From Coffea arabica (Eukaryota; Streptophyta; Magnoliopsida; Gentianales; Rubiaceae), in contig NC_092324.1 of NCBI RefSeq assembly GCF_036785885.1, forward strand, positions 31,981,001-32,045,000: DNA of 64,000 nucleotides, read 5' to 3'. Numbering within the stretch: the stretch's first letter is position 1; each line of letters opens with the position of its first letter. The notes under the pieces are model-generated. The model was not told where the DNA came from. It did no database searches and saw nothing but the letters and a program-made list of their open reading frames with translations. This document shows positions 1 to 11,825 of this stretch, piece after piece. The position numbers and the translations under genes were made by a program.

Positions 1-1068
1 AAGACCAGAATTTTGGCCACTAAAAAGCTCCAAAGAACCGTGGAAATGGTGCTCCTTTCCTAGTCCAAGTGAATCTCCAAGTGATTTGCAAGTTGGATAC
101 AAAATTTGAGGTAATTTGAAGTAAGATTTGTGGTAAAAATTGAAGAAACTTTGGTTGTTCTTCCTCTTGGTCTGTTTGGCCAGCATAGGAAAGAAAAGAA
201 GGAATCGTTGTTGATCAAAAGAGGCTTCCCTGAGAAGCTTACTGGTTGGGGCCCTCTTTGGCACAAAAGTCAAACCTCTATTCGCGCGCGCACATGCGCG
301 TTTCGTGCTCGATTCCTCTCGAGTTTGTTTCACTTGTGCACTAAACCTCTAATGTACTTGTATTCATACTATTATTATTCACTCTTAATGGTCTAAAAAT
401 AATGGTCCTAAGCCCCTCAATTAAATCGCACGTGTGAAAACAGGTATCTCCAATTTGTGCGCGATAAAGTGGAATTTCCAAGAAATTCTTGTAACGATAG
501 TATCACTAACTAATACTTGAGTGTTTAAACATAAAAATACCTATTTTTAAGACTAATGTATAAGTTTCCAATTTTCCGAGTTTATTGTATTCTCAAATCG
601 ATCACTGTTTCGAAAACACGTATTCACTATTCTTACTAAACGAGCTTTCAAAAATTAATTTCCATAACAAGTCATTTTAAAAATACATGTAAGTCATAGT
701 TGCATGTAATTGGGTCTAAAAAGATTAGAAAATAATATTCGGGGCAAACAATCAATTAATATTTAAATAAACTCGTAACAGGAGTTTAAAATAAATAAAT
801 TTTGCGAGTCCTCACGACTTTTCTTAATTTACTATTGATCATTCTTACTTTTCTAAAATTAATACACCCTTAATTCAAATATAGTCTCGAAAAAAATGTG
901 TACTTGTTGTTCCGAACTAAACGAGTTTTCGAAAAGTAACTTTTCTAGCAAAACGATTTAAAAACATAAGAGAGGCATTTTTCCATATAAATGAATTTTA
1001 AATAGTCGAATTAAATAATTAATTAAGCCAGTAAAATAAAATAAAACAAGAAAATTTCGGGTCCTCAC
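1..1068. repeat. Diverged direct repeat, probable LTR-element debris
   Basis: I see no gene here. Two diverged copies of a unit of about 150-190 bp lie at roughly 630-815 and 915-1068. Each contains an 'aaacgag..ttc.aaaa' block, and they end with gagtcctcac and gggtcctcac. This resembles non-coding or LTR sequence of a retrotransposon, but no TG..CA ends, primer-binding site or coding motif can be read, so the family is unassigned. Short open frames near 130-396 look accidental. A CG-rich patch (gcgcgcgcacatgcgcg) lies near 283. Confidence 0.35.
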
Positions 1069-1504
1069 ATTTAGAAGATTGTTATGTTTCTGTGACTTGA
1101 TTGATTCTGAATTATTATCTTTTATTAATATTTCATTTGGTTTCTTTTCTTTTCACATTAACCTTTAAGCCATTTATATTAAGTACCAAAATTGATGTTT
1201 TGGTAACGGGTTGGCCATTCTTGTGTTTACAAAAGATCAGCCAAGATTTGATCTTCCCTATTTTCAAGTTTTTGAATGTCATTATATTGTCGATTTTTTT
1301 TTTGTTGCATTTCGAATTATTAATCACTGAATTAGATGTTTAAATTTACATTATAAGACTATTTTTTTAATAACAATGTAATTAAGAAAGGTTATAATAG
1401 ATTATACAATAAGTTTTGTATTTTATGAAAATATTTTTATGAACTACACTAAATAATTTATTATTTTTAGACAATTCCCATTCAACGAATGGGTACAAAA
1501 CTAG
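1069..1504 (+). mobile_element. Non-autonomous Helitron, 3' portion (copy 1)
   Basis: The sequence ends with a perfect hairpin, CCCATTC-AAC-GAATGGG (1477-1493), then a short spacer and CTAG (1501-1504) followed by T. This is the Helitron 3' signature (hairpin, CTRR end, insertion at A|T). The preceding 430 bp is repeated in the same orientation at about 48690-49128, with the same hairpin and CTAG end, which confirms a mobile unit. The 5' end (TC) is not found; homology with copy 2 stops near 1068. The open frame at 1101-1343 exists in both copies but matches no family I know. Confidence 0.65.
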
Positions 1505-3035
1505 TTGTATATATATTGTCAGTGTATATACTATTATGGTTGAATGGATGACATTGAATGTCAGTGTAGTATATATATTATTACCATTATTATGCAAAGG
1601 GAAAATCATTCAAAACGTTCCTCACATTTTATAAGATGACTTTTTTCGTCCCTCACTTTTAAAAATGTAATTTTACGTCCCTTACAAATTCAAATTGACC
1701 AAATTTGGTCCCTACCTAGGTTTCTGACTAGTTTTTTACCGGAATCCACCATGTGACTTGCATGTGATCATTTTTTAAGGGCAAAATTATCAAATCAAAT
1801 TTTTATATAATCTGATTCATAGTCCCTCATATTTTACAAAATGAATTTTTTGGTTCCTAACATTTTACAAAATTAATTGTTTCATTCCTCACATTTCAAA
1901 AAATAAATTTTTTCATCCCTCATTGATCATGTGTATGAATAGATTTCTTTCTATAAACCCATGTATATGTATATTTGATTTAATCTGAACACTACAAATA
2001 ACATATAATTTATCTATATTGGATTTCATCTAAACATGCTAATTGTAATTGTACACATGCTATTCAATAGATATATATAGGGGTTTAAAACTAATAATTT
2101 TGTTTGAAACCCATGTATATATTTATATGATTTCACTATTTGAACCTATTCAATATTTGTGACATTTCTATTTTGACAATAATTTATTTATTGAATTGTC
2201 TAATAAGTTCATCTAATTAATGAGTCCTAACTCGAATTCTATAATTGTGCTAACAAATTTCAGTTTAAATACAAAAATTTCTACTTGACACTTTTAATAC
2301 CAACAGTTGAATTACTTACCTTGTGATTGTTTTAAAATTTGAAAATGCCAATCACTAATTTCTTTTTGCCATACTTTTCTTTTGTTTATTTTTTCTATCC
2401 ATATTTAATTCGATATAAACACTCGATAATATTTAGGATTAAATGTCTTCTTTATTTGAAAAACTAACAATTTTTTTAAACCCATGTATATATCTATTTG
2501 ATTTCACTTGAGCAGTACGAATAGTATGTAATATATCTCTATTTGATTTCATATGCTATTCGTATTGTTCAAGTGAAATCAAATAGATATATACATGGAT
2601 TTAAAAAAAATTATTCACACAAATGATCAATAAAAGATGAAAACATTCATTTTGAAAAATATGAAGGATAAAAAATTCATTTTGTGAAATGTAAGGGACG
2701 AAAAAATTTATTTTATGAAATGTGAGGGATTATGAATCGAAGTATATAAAATTTGATTTGACAATTTTGCCCTTAAAATATGATCACGTGCAAGGCACGT
2801 GGTGAATTTCGATCAAAAACTAATCGAAAATGTAGGTAGGGACCAAATTTAGTTAATTTGAATTTGTAAGGGACGTAAAATTACACTTTTAAAAATGAGG
2901 GACGAAAAAAGTTATTTTATAAAATGTGAAGAACGTTTTGAATGATTTTTCCTTATGCAAAAGTTAAAATTTAAAATTTTCTCGTGTCATTCATTCTATA
3001 GTGATAGTGTATAGTATATATATAATTAATACATT
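1505..3035. mobile_element. MITE of the 'gtatacactgtcag' family, split by a MULE
   Basis: The left part (about 1505-1598) and right part (2953-about 3035) together make a short element with TA-rich inverted ends. It has the family core 'ggttgaatggatgac' on the left, and 'aaattttaaa' plus 'tcattcattc' blocks on the right. Related copies lie at 9680-9840, 9865-10020, 15585-15765 and 47335-47505. The MULE at 1599-2952 sits inside this copy, with a 9-bp duplication at the junction. Confidence 0.5.
1599..2952. mobile_element. Foldback Mutator-like element (MULE MITE) with 9-bp target duplication
   Basis: Long terminal inverted repeats of about 340 bp are visible. The left end starts GGGAAAATCATTCAAAACG, and the right end read backwards starts GGAAAAATCATTCAAAACG; similarity continues through repeated 'gtccctcac..ttttaaaa' blocks. 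The element is flanked by a perfect 9-bp direct repeat TTATGCAAA at 1590-1598 and 2953-2961, the duplication length of Mutator-like elements. The centre carries a second inverted repeat (about 2474-2525 against 2556-2607), so most of the element folds back on itself. No transposase is encoded; it would need mobilisation in trans. Confidence 0.85.
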
Positions 3036-4091
<1,056 letters not shown>

Positions 4092-4273
4092 TAATATTTA
4101 TTTGAGTACACTAATTTGTGAACTTTGATGTCATTTTTTTTTGAAGATTTAGCTCGTATTCTTGTTTATAGTCGTTTGTAAACTTACATAGCTCCTCCCT
4201 GTATATTGAGATTTATTTTCACTCTTTGTTAAATTTTTTATGCAAATTGTAATAATTATGTGTACGAAATACT

Positions 4274-4335
4274 GGAGGACTGGTTTCTCTGGATTATTTG
4301 GTCCTTCTACGGGTGCAGTACTGACTGAATTTGGA

Positions 4336-4373
<38 letters not shown>

Positions 4374-4476
4374 CTATGATATTTTATTCTTCGATAAACA
4401 CGATGGATTTTGCTCAAAATTTTCAACAGTATTGCACTCGTAGAAGGACCAAATAATCCAGAGAAACCAGTCCCCC
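4274..4476. repeat. Inverted repeat with about 50-bp arms (MITE-like)
   Basis: The arm at 4274-4323 begins ggaggactggtttctctgg. The arm at 4427-4476 is its near-exact reverse complement. About 100 bp separate them, including a (TA)n run at about 4341-4371. No clear target duplication flanks it, so I call it MITE-like. It lies just after the H3 exon, in what would be its intron. Confidence 0.55.
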
Positions 4477-4751
4477 TTGGCTGGTTGAATTTTTTTGCAT
4501 TTTTTAGGGGATTTTTTTGAAAAACTGGTGGTGTTTCAAAACAATGTTGCAGACTTTTGCTGACCCTGATGGCGAATATATATGTTAAAAGTACCTACAG
4601 CCAAGAAATTAATAAATGAAAGAGCAAATATAGATGTACAGAAGATTGAAACCATTACCACTTAGTAGAAGCATGCTTATGTTGTACGAAGTAACTGTTC
4701 TGGACTATAAAATGTAAAATGTTAACTTAATGTTCAGGAGAAAGGTGATAA

Positions 4752-5936
<1,185 letters not shown>

Positions 5937-8063
5937 CCACGCTGCAACTCCAGGCCACTTGTACCCTCTCCTCTAAAAAGAAGTTGTCAATCCCCTCTCT
6001 CTCCTTCTTTGATCAATTGCAAAGCTAAAGTTTCCTTGATTCTTTCTTTGATATTTTTTTTCTCCCTTTTTATTCTTTTCCTCTTTTCTTTCCTTTTTTT
6101 TCTGATCAATCACTTGATTACTAAGAGAGCTGAACTATTTGTTTTCCAAAAGTCATTGGAAGCTTCCAAATCTGTAAATGAAGCAAAGCTCCTCCTCCAC
6201 CACCATAGATTGTCATGTGCCAAATTGGCGACTCTATGACTTTTCCCCCTTCTCTTTTTTCTTTACTCTTATGTTTTAATGGATATTTAGTATTTTTTTC
6301 CTCAAATGCAGCCACAGTACAAAAAAGCCTATGATGAAAGCTCCAGTGGCACCATCAATTGTTTGTCGTATTTACCATAATGTTCTACAATCTGTAATCC
6401 CACGATTCTTCTTCCTTTACATTTTATTTTTTTTAATTCCTTGTTTCTGGCACCTTTAGTTTTCCTTTGCTTGATTTTTTGCTCTTTTTCACGCTCATCT
6501 TGGCTTATTTCGTGTCATTTTCTGAATTTATTGCCAGGTACAATGGAATAAGATGGATTTTTCTAATTATCTAAATTCACAATAATAGAGGAAGGATAGC
6601 AAGGAATATTTACTTTCTGTATGTTGGGTTAGTAGAATTTCAAATCCTGATTCTTCAATTTGTTCACCTTATATTTCTGTTTCTGTTCCTTGGCTAGGAT
6701 TAAGGATTAAGGCCTGACAAGGTTTGTGCCCTTTCACATGCACCGTTGCAGGTCTGTTTTCTCTCTATCTTTCGCAAGCAAACAAACAATGCAATCATTC
6801 ATGCTCATTTTAATTCATTTGTAATGCAAAGACTTTATTTAATTACATGTACCATCTTGTAAGAGCATTTCTACATCAAATCTCCCTTACAAGAGAACTC
6901 CCTTGAGCTGGCTCAAGATCTCCTACCAAGATGGTAGTTGAGTTTCATTATTTTGCTACTTTTCTTGATGTGCATGTATACATTTCATATTGTTCTTTTC
7001 TTTTGATTGTTTTATTAAGTGTATATTGGATAGGTTGAAAATTGCGTCTGCTTGGCAAAGAAGGCAATGACAGCATGTCAGAATAAATATTATTAGATGT
7101 GGTGCGATTTAAAATTGTCACTCACAGCAAGGTCTTAGGTATCCTCAAGGCTCACAATATATGTAATAATAAGAATGAAAATAAATCAACATCATCTTTA
7201 ATGTTGCATTTCTACTCTTATTGTTGAAGTTATTATAATATTAGATTTTTTTTTGGCTGGCAGAAGTTGCACCAAAATTTCCTTTGTATCATTTGATCAA
7301 GCAAGAAAGATATTTCCTCCCAACTGGAAATAGTATGCCCTCTCGTCCCTCTTTCTCCCTATTGGCTGTTTTTATAAGCACGGTTAAAGATTGGATTAGG
7401 CTTATTTTAGTTGAGTAATTCCCATTGTTTGATGATTGTATATTCTTGAGTTGTGTCTTCATTGTGTGTTAATGTGCCAGTTTACCGTCTAGAACTTATT
7501 TCTAAATGTATTAATTTTTGAAAATTTTCCATGCTTCTTTAAATATCCCTCTGGTTATATGGCAGAGAAAATGGGACATGGGTTGTCTGTTTACAAGTTG
7601 GTTTTGTTCTGCAACCTTAACATGCTATTGAGCTATAGTTTTCCTTGTTAATTTTTAGTAGAGTATAATTTATATACTTATTGCAAAAAGATAATCTTGT
7701 CGGTTTAAATTCCTTTATCAGCCTCTATGATGCACCAGAGGCTTTCTCATTTTTTTCTCTAGATTGGCCACCGCAAGTAATAATCTTGAGATACTCAGTC
7801 GTGAATTCTCTAAATATCTCTCTGGTTATCATCTTGCAGTTTCGATGTCATTTATTGCTTTACATGTATCTTAAAGTTAAACCCCCCCTCTTTTCTCTAG
7901 GAAAAAAATGCGTTTAAGAAATCAGAAAAATAATTTGATTTGATCATTTCTTTAATAAGGACTTGGTTATTTTCTCATTTGAAACTTTCCAATGTACTGC
8001 AACTCTCTTGATTTCACTTTATAGATTTAAAGCTGTTAAGAAATCTCTGATCATGAATTGCAG
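5937..8063 (+). other. Intron-like DNA with unassigned exon-like pieces
   Basis: This is T-rich plus-strand sequence resembling intron or untranslated DNA. Short acceptor-preceded open segments occur near 7262-7330 and 7720-7777, but I recognise neither. CT-rich sequence follows the RuvB-like fragment at 5937-6110. Nothing else is supported. Confidence 0.3.
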
Positions 8064-8256
8064 GCTTATTGCTTCTGATGGAGTTAATATCACACAATTT
8101 ATCAAGTGTTGTATCCTATTCGAACGAGGAAAAAATACTACAAACATACCAGTTGTGAACTGGATAAAACAGCTTGTTGCAACATATTTATCAGAACTAT
8201 GTGGCCTCAACAACTTGTTGGAAGCCTTTAGCTGTGATGCGGATCAATGGAGCTGA
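8064..8256 (+). pseudogene. Unrecognised terminal exon-like segment
   Basis: A good acceptor (tgaattgcag, ending at 8063) is followed by about 63 open codons ending in TGA at 8254-8256. The peptide contains LIASDGVNITQF, then WIKQLVATYLSELCGL, and ends in EAFSCDADQWS. It looks like a true protein C-terminus because its composition is ordinary and its acceptor is in phase. I cannot name the family. It is probably one more captured gene end in the chimeric region running up to the Helitron terminus at 9408. It could also be the last exon of an unknown gene. Confidence 0.35.
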
Positions 8257-9378
8257 AAAGATTTAGATTATCACCTTCAGCTATGACTGTATTGGCATAT
8301 GTATATATGGCTTTTGCTAACATCAATGTTGCGAAACCTTGGCCTGTTGCACTTTGCTATTATTTTCTAATTGGAAAATGCAGCATTGTTCACTAGGCTC
8401 AGTAACTAGAATGATATTGTGAAAAACTGACTAATAAGAAAGTTGAACATTATCGCAAATGCTTTGGCACATATGTTATGTATATCTTGCGAGTATTGTA
8501 GTTTGTGCATGTAAAGTACTTTGCCTTTGCCTACTAGGAGCTACTCTGCAGAGTTTTGATAAGAGTTTGTTATCTATACATTTATTAAATGGACAAAGAT
8601 ATTATCTATTAATTTTTCTTCTTTTGTTGTTGCCTGCTTTCTTTGTTCTGTCAAATGTTTGTATAAATAATCAGTGTATACTGTACTGAAGCTTGTTCCA
8701 ATTTCCAACCTTTGAATGAAGGATTCTTCTTTTGTCAATTCAATTTATATTTTCATATTGAGGTAAAATCATTTTGGCCAACAGGGTAATTTGTTGTTTG
8801 GGCTGAGATATATTTGCTTCGAGCGTTATTGCTTGGGCTTGGCCAAAAAACTGTAGTAATGTAAAAGGCATTGAAGGGGCGTAATGCTTGTGTGTCATTC
8901 TCGCTACTAATGAAGTGAGGGGATAAAAATAGTTGATAAGGTGGATAGAATTCTGTGAGTGACAAATGTCACTTTGTTACAAATCATGATTTTCGCAATG
9001 GCGAAATACTACTCTCTATCCACCAGGCCATGACTTTTGTAACTGTACTTCATTATATTCAACTTTGTGTATACATGGCATTTGCCATTTTCCATTTAAA
9101 TCTCAATTTATTATCTACCACCATCTTCTACTTTGAAGAATTAATCTCCCTATGCACCTTATTTATACGATATTCATCAAATTTGCAACCATTCTATAAT
9201 TACAATTATTCCAGTCTCTAATATAATGTATGCTTTGCACAATCCATTTTTATCTTCCAACAATTAGTGCAATTAAACTTATAATTTCAACTTTTTTTTT
9301 ACATTCAATGGGGCATGCTAAGCACTATTACCAACGCATATTTGACATATTTGGCGGGGCATATTGTCTTTAGTTACC
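8257..9378. other. Non-coding sequence, nothing recognised
   Basis: No gene, tandem array or transposon end can be supported. The open frames here (8459-8689, 8955-9221) lack codon structure or family likeness. Confidence 0.3.
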
Positions 9379-9408
9379 TACGCGCATCGCGCGTTTTATA
9401 CCTCCTAG
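9379..9408 (+). mobile_element. Helitron 3' terminus
   Basis: The sequence ctaCGCGcatCGCGcg forms a compact GC-rich hairpin in AT-rich surroundings. After an 11-base spacer comes CTAG (9405-9408) and then T, the Helitron 3' end pattern. The matching 5' TC end was not located. The captured exons between 3984 and 8256 on the same strand would fit as its cargo. Confidence 0.55.
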
Positions 9409-9679
9409 TAAAAGTCAATCGCCAGTTGGCTATCTATCCATCTTATCTGTAAGGAGAATGCTACAGGCATGGCATATCCCATGTTAAGGGGCCTTTTTCC
9501 CTCCCTAGAGCCACACGAAAAGAACAAGGAAAAAAAAAGTTAAATAAAGTACCCAAGGTCCTTGCGGGACACGAAAGTTTAAAAGAAGACTACTTCAAAT
9601 TTTAATTCAGAGTAGGGATTTGCTGTTCATTCTTTTCTCATTTTGTAAATTATATTTTATACCTTTACAATAAAAGTTA
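9409..9679. other. Intergenic, nothing recognised
   Basis: AT-rich sequence without a supported gene or repeat. Confidence 0.3.
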
Positions 9680-9840
9680 AAAGTAAATCTTATATATACT
9701 AACAGTATGTACACTATCACTTGTTCAATCCATGATATATGTGCAAAAGTTAAATTTTAAATTCAAATTTTACATATTTATCATTCATCCAACATTAACA
9801 GTATATACACTGTCAGTGTAGAAAAAATTAATCTAAAAGT
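9680..9840. mobile_element. MITE copy ('gtatacactgtcag' family)
   Basis: The inverted ends are variants of 'cttatatatactaacagtatgt' on the left and 'acagtatatacactgtcagtg' on the right. Between them is a conserved centre with 'gcaaaagttaaattttaaat' and 'atcattcatcca'. It has the same organisation as the copy at 9865-10020. Confidence 0.5.
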
Positions 9841-9864
9841 TAATTAGTTCTATCATATTTAAGA

Positions 9865-10020
9865 AAGAATAAATTTTGTATATACTGTCAATGTATACAT
9901 TATTATGGTTGAATGGATGATACATGAGTAAATTTTAAATTTTAAATTCAAATTTTGCACATGTATCATATATCTAATGGCGATAGCATATACATTTATA
10001 GTGTATATAAGATTCATTTT
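9865..10020. mobile_element. MITE copy ('gtatacactgtcag' family)
   Basis: It opens with 'tgtatatactgtcaatgta', contains 'ggttgaatggatgatacat' and 'ttttaaattcaaattttgca', and closes with 'tttatagtgtatataagatt'. It is a near neighbour of the copy at 9680-9840. Confidence 0.5.
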
Positions 10021-10590
10021 TTAAGAAAAATAGTTCCATAAATATGGAGCGAGTCTTCATCCCTAGGACACATATAAGATATCTGTGTATTAAAGTCAAA
10101 TTCAACTAAGCAAACATTTCCTTAACATTTTGTGAAAGGATTTTCTTTCTGCAAACATAGGTACCTCGTAATTGGGTTACAATAATGTAACGAAGCAGAC
10201 TTGAAAACTTGAACACAGTGCCTAATAAAAACACACAAAAATATTGAATGTAAGTTTGAAGGTACGTATTTGCAATATAAATTTGTAAGGTAGGTAAACT
10301 AAATTTCTTCCTCAATTAACATCAAAAGAAATTAGAGCTTCGTGCCTAATTTGGGCTCAATTCCAACTCAAAATTAATCCATAATTATATTTTTCCTTTC
10401 ATATACTTTAATCCATAATTATATATTATAAGCATATATTATTTTATTTTATTTTACCATTATATGCAAATTATAAATTATGTATGCAATAATACATACA
10501 ATTATTAAACAATATACATCATTATAAATAAAAGTCACATACTCATATGTATAGCTACCAAACAAACATATTTAACTAAATTTACTCATA
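10021..10590. other. Intergenic, nothing recognised
   Basis: AT-rich sequence; no coding potential that I would support on either strand. Confidence 0.3.
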
Positions 10591-11315
10591 TCCGCCCACG
10601 AATAGATGGGTATGGGTATCTTAAATTTTTTGCATATGGATATAAATGGATTAACCAATAATACCCATTTATTAAATGGGTATTATTGGGTAACCCATCA
10701 AATTCAATTAACCCATTTAGAATTGTCTTCTCCCAAACCTCCTCTTTTCCCCCACCCTTTTTTTTTCAAACTTTCATTTTGTCATAATGTTAACTACTTT
10801 TGTTTCATTATTACTATTATTTGTTGGTTTTATTTTATCATTTTATTTTCTTTTAGTTTGTTTACTTTTTCAAAACGAAATTTTAAATTTACACACGAAA
10901 AATGCTAAAGGTTCAAAATTTTTGAATTAAGTTTTTATGTTAATTTTTATAGTACTTAGTTCAAATTTTTATATTCTTATTGTTTAATTATTAAATAGTA
11001 TGTAATTTTGCGACATAGAATATGGATGCAAAAAAATTGATAATTAGGCTTATTGAGCATTATAAGTAAATATTTAAAATTAATGATGGGTGCAAAAGAT
11101 GGTATAAATTGATAACTTAGTTTGTAAAAATGAATTTAAATGAATTTATAAAAAGTTAAAATAAATGAGTTACAAATGAGTAATTGGATTACCCAACTCT
11201 TTTTTTGACTTACTCATTTATACCCATTTAATTAAAAATAAATTGACTCAATTATATCCATTAGTCATTTTATCCAACCAAAACCCATGCAAATCATCCA
11301 TTTTGACACCTCCTT
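10591..11315. repeat. Probable non-autonomous DNA transposon with 'tacccattta' ends
   Basis: The left part (about 10600-10720) and right part (about 11160-11315) carry related blocks in opposite orientation: 'atggatataaatgg' and 'tacccattta' with their reverse complements. A local hairpin (aatacccattta/taaatgggtatt) lies at about 10661-10687. The right border reads 'ccattttgacacctcc'. No target duplication could be fixed, so family and exact ends are open. Confidence 0.35.
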
Positions 11316-11825
11316 AATTATTTGACCACGAGCTAGCTTGTCAAACAAAAAAGGGGTAAAAGCTGGACCTACAATTAAATCGGACCTCATTTTGAGTCTC
11401 AGCTGGGCCTAATTTTTTGGACCAATCGGACCAAGCACGGTCCTATTGCGTATTGACAACTCTGACGGTTGCAGTAATAATAGATTAATTAATAATAGGT
11501 ATTCTCTTGATTCATTTAAAATTTTTCGTCAAAATAAAATAGAAAGGGGAAATCATGACCTTTACAGTTTACAGCCACCGCGTTAAAAGACTCGTTGTCG
11601 TGTCTCAGGCTGACTCGCCTCTCCCCTCTCTTCCTCCCTTCTCCCGTCTGGAGGGGCCTCTCCCTCTTTATGGAATCAGAATAATTCGTCAGCAGCTCTC
11701 GCTCTCTGTTTTCTCACCAAATTTTGTAAATTATACATAAATATAAATATAGATCAGACCTTTAGGATTAATTAAAAAGCTTTTTATTTCAAGAACCCGT
11801 CTTTCTTTCCTTCCAGTATTATTCC
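11316..11825 (+). promoter_or_regulatory. Upstream region and 5' leader of the RING gene
   Basis: A CT-rich stretch at about 11610-11710 (cgcctctcccctctcttcc and similar) is typical of a plant 5' leader. An AT-rich block (ataaatataaatata) follows at about 11739. No TATA box position can be assigned with confidence. The start codon of the RING gene is at 11826. Confidence 0.35.

Noticed and set aside
10606-10908. 100-codon frame
   Set aside because: Hydrophobic low-complexity translation of the inverted-repeat element; no codon bias or known domain.
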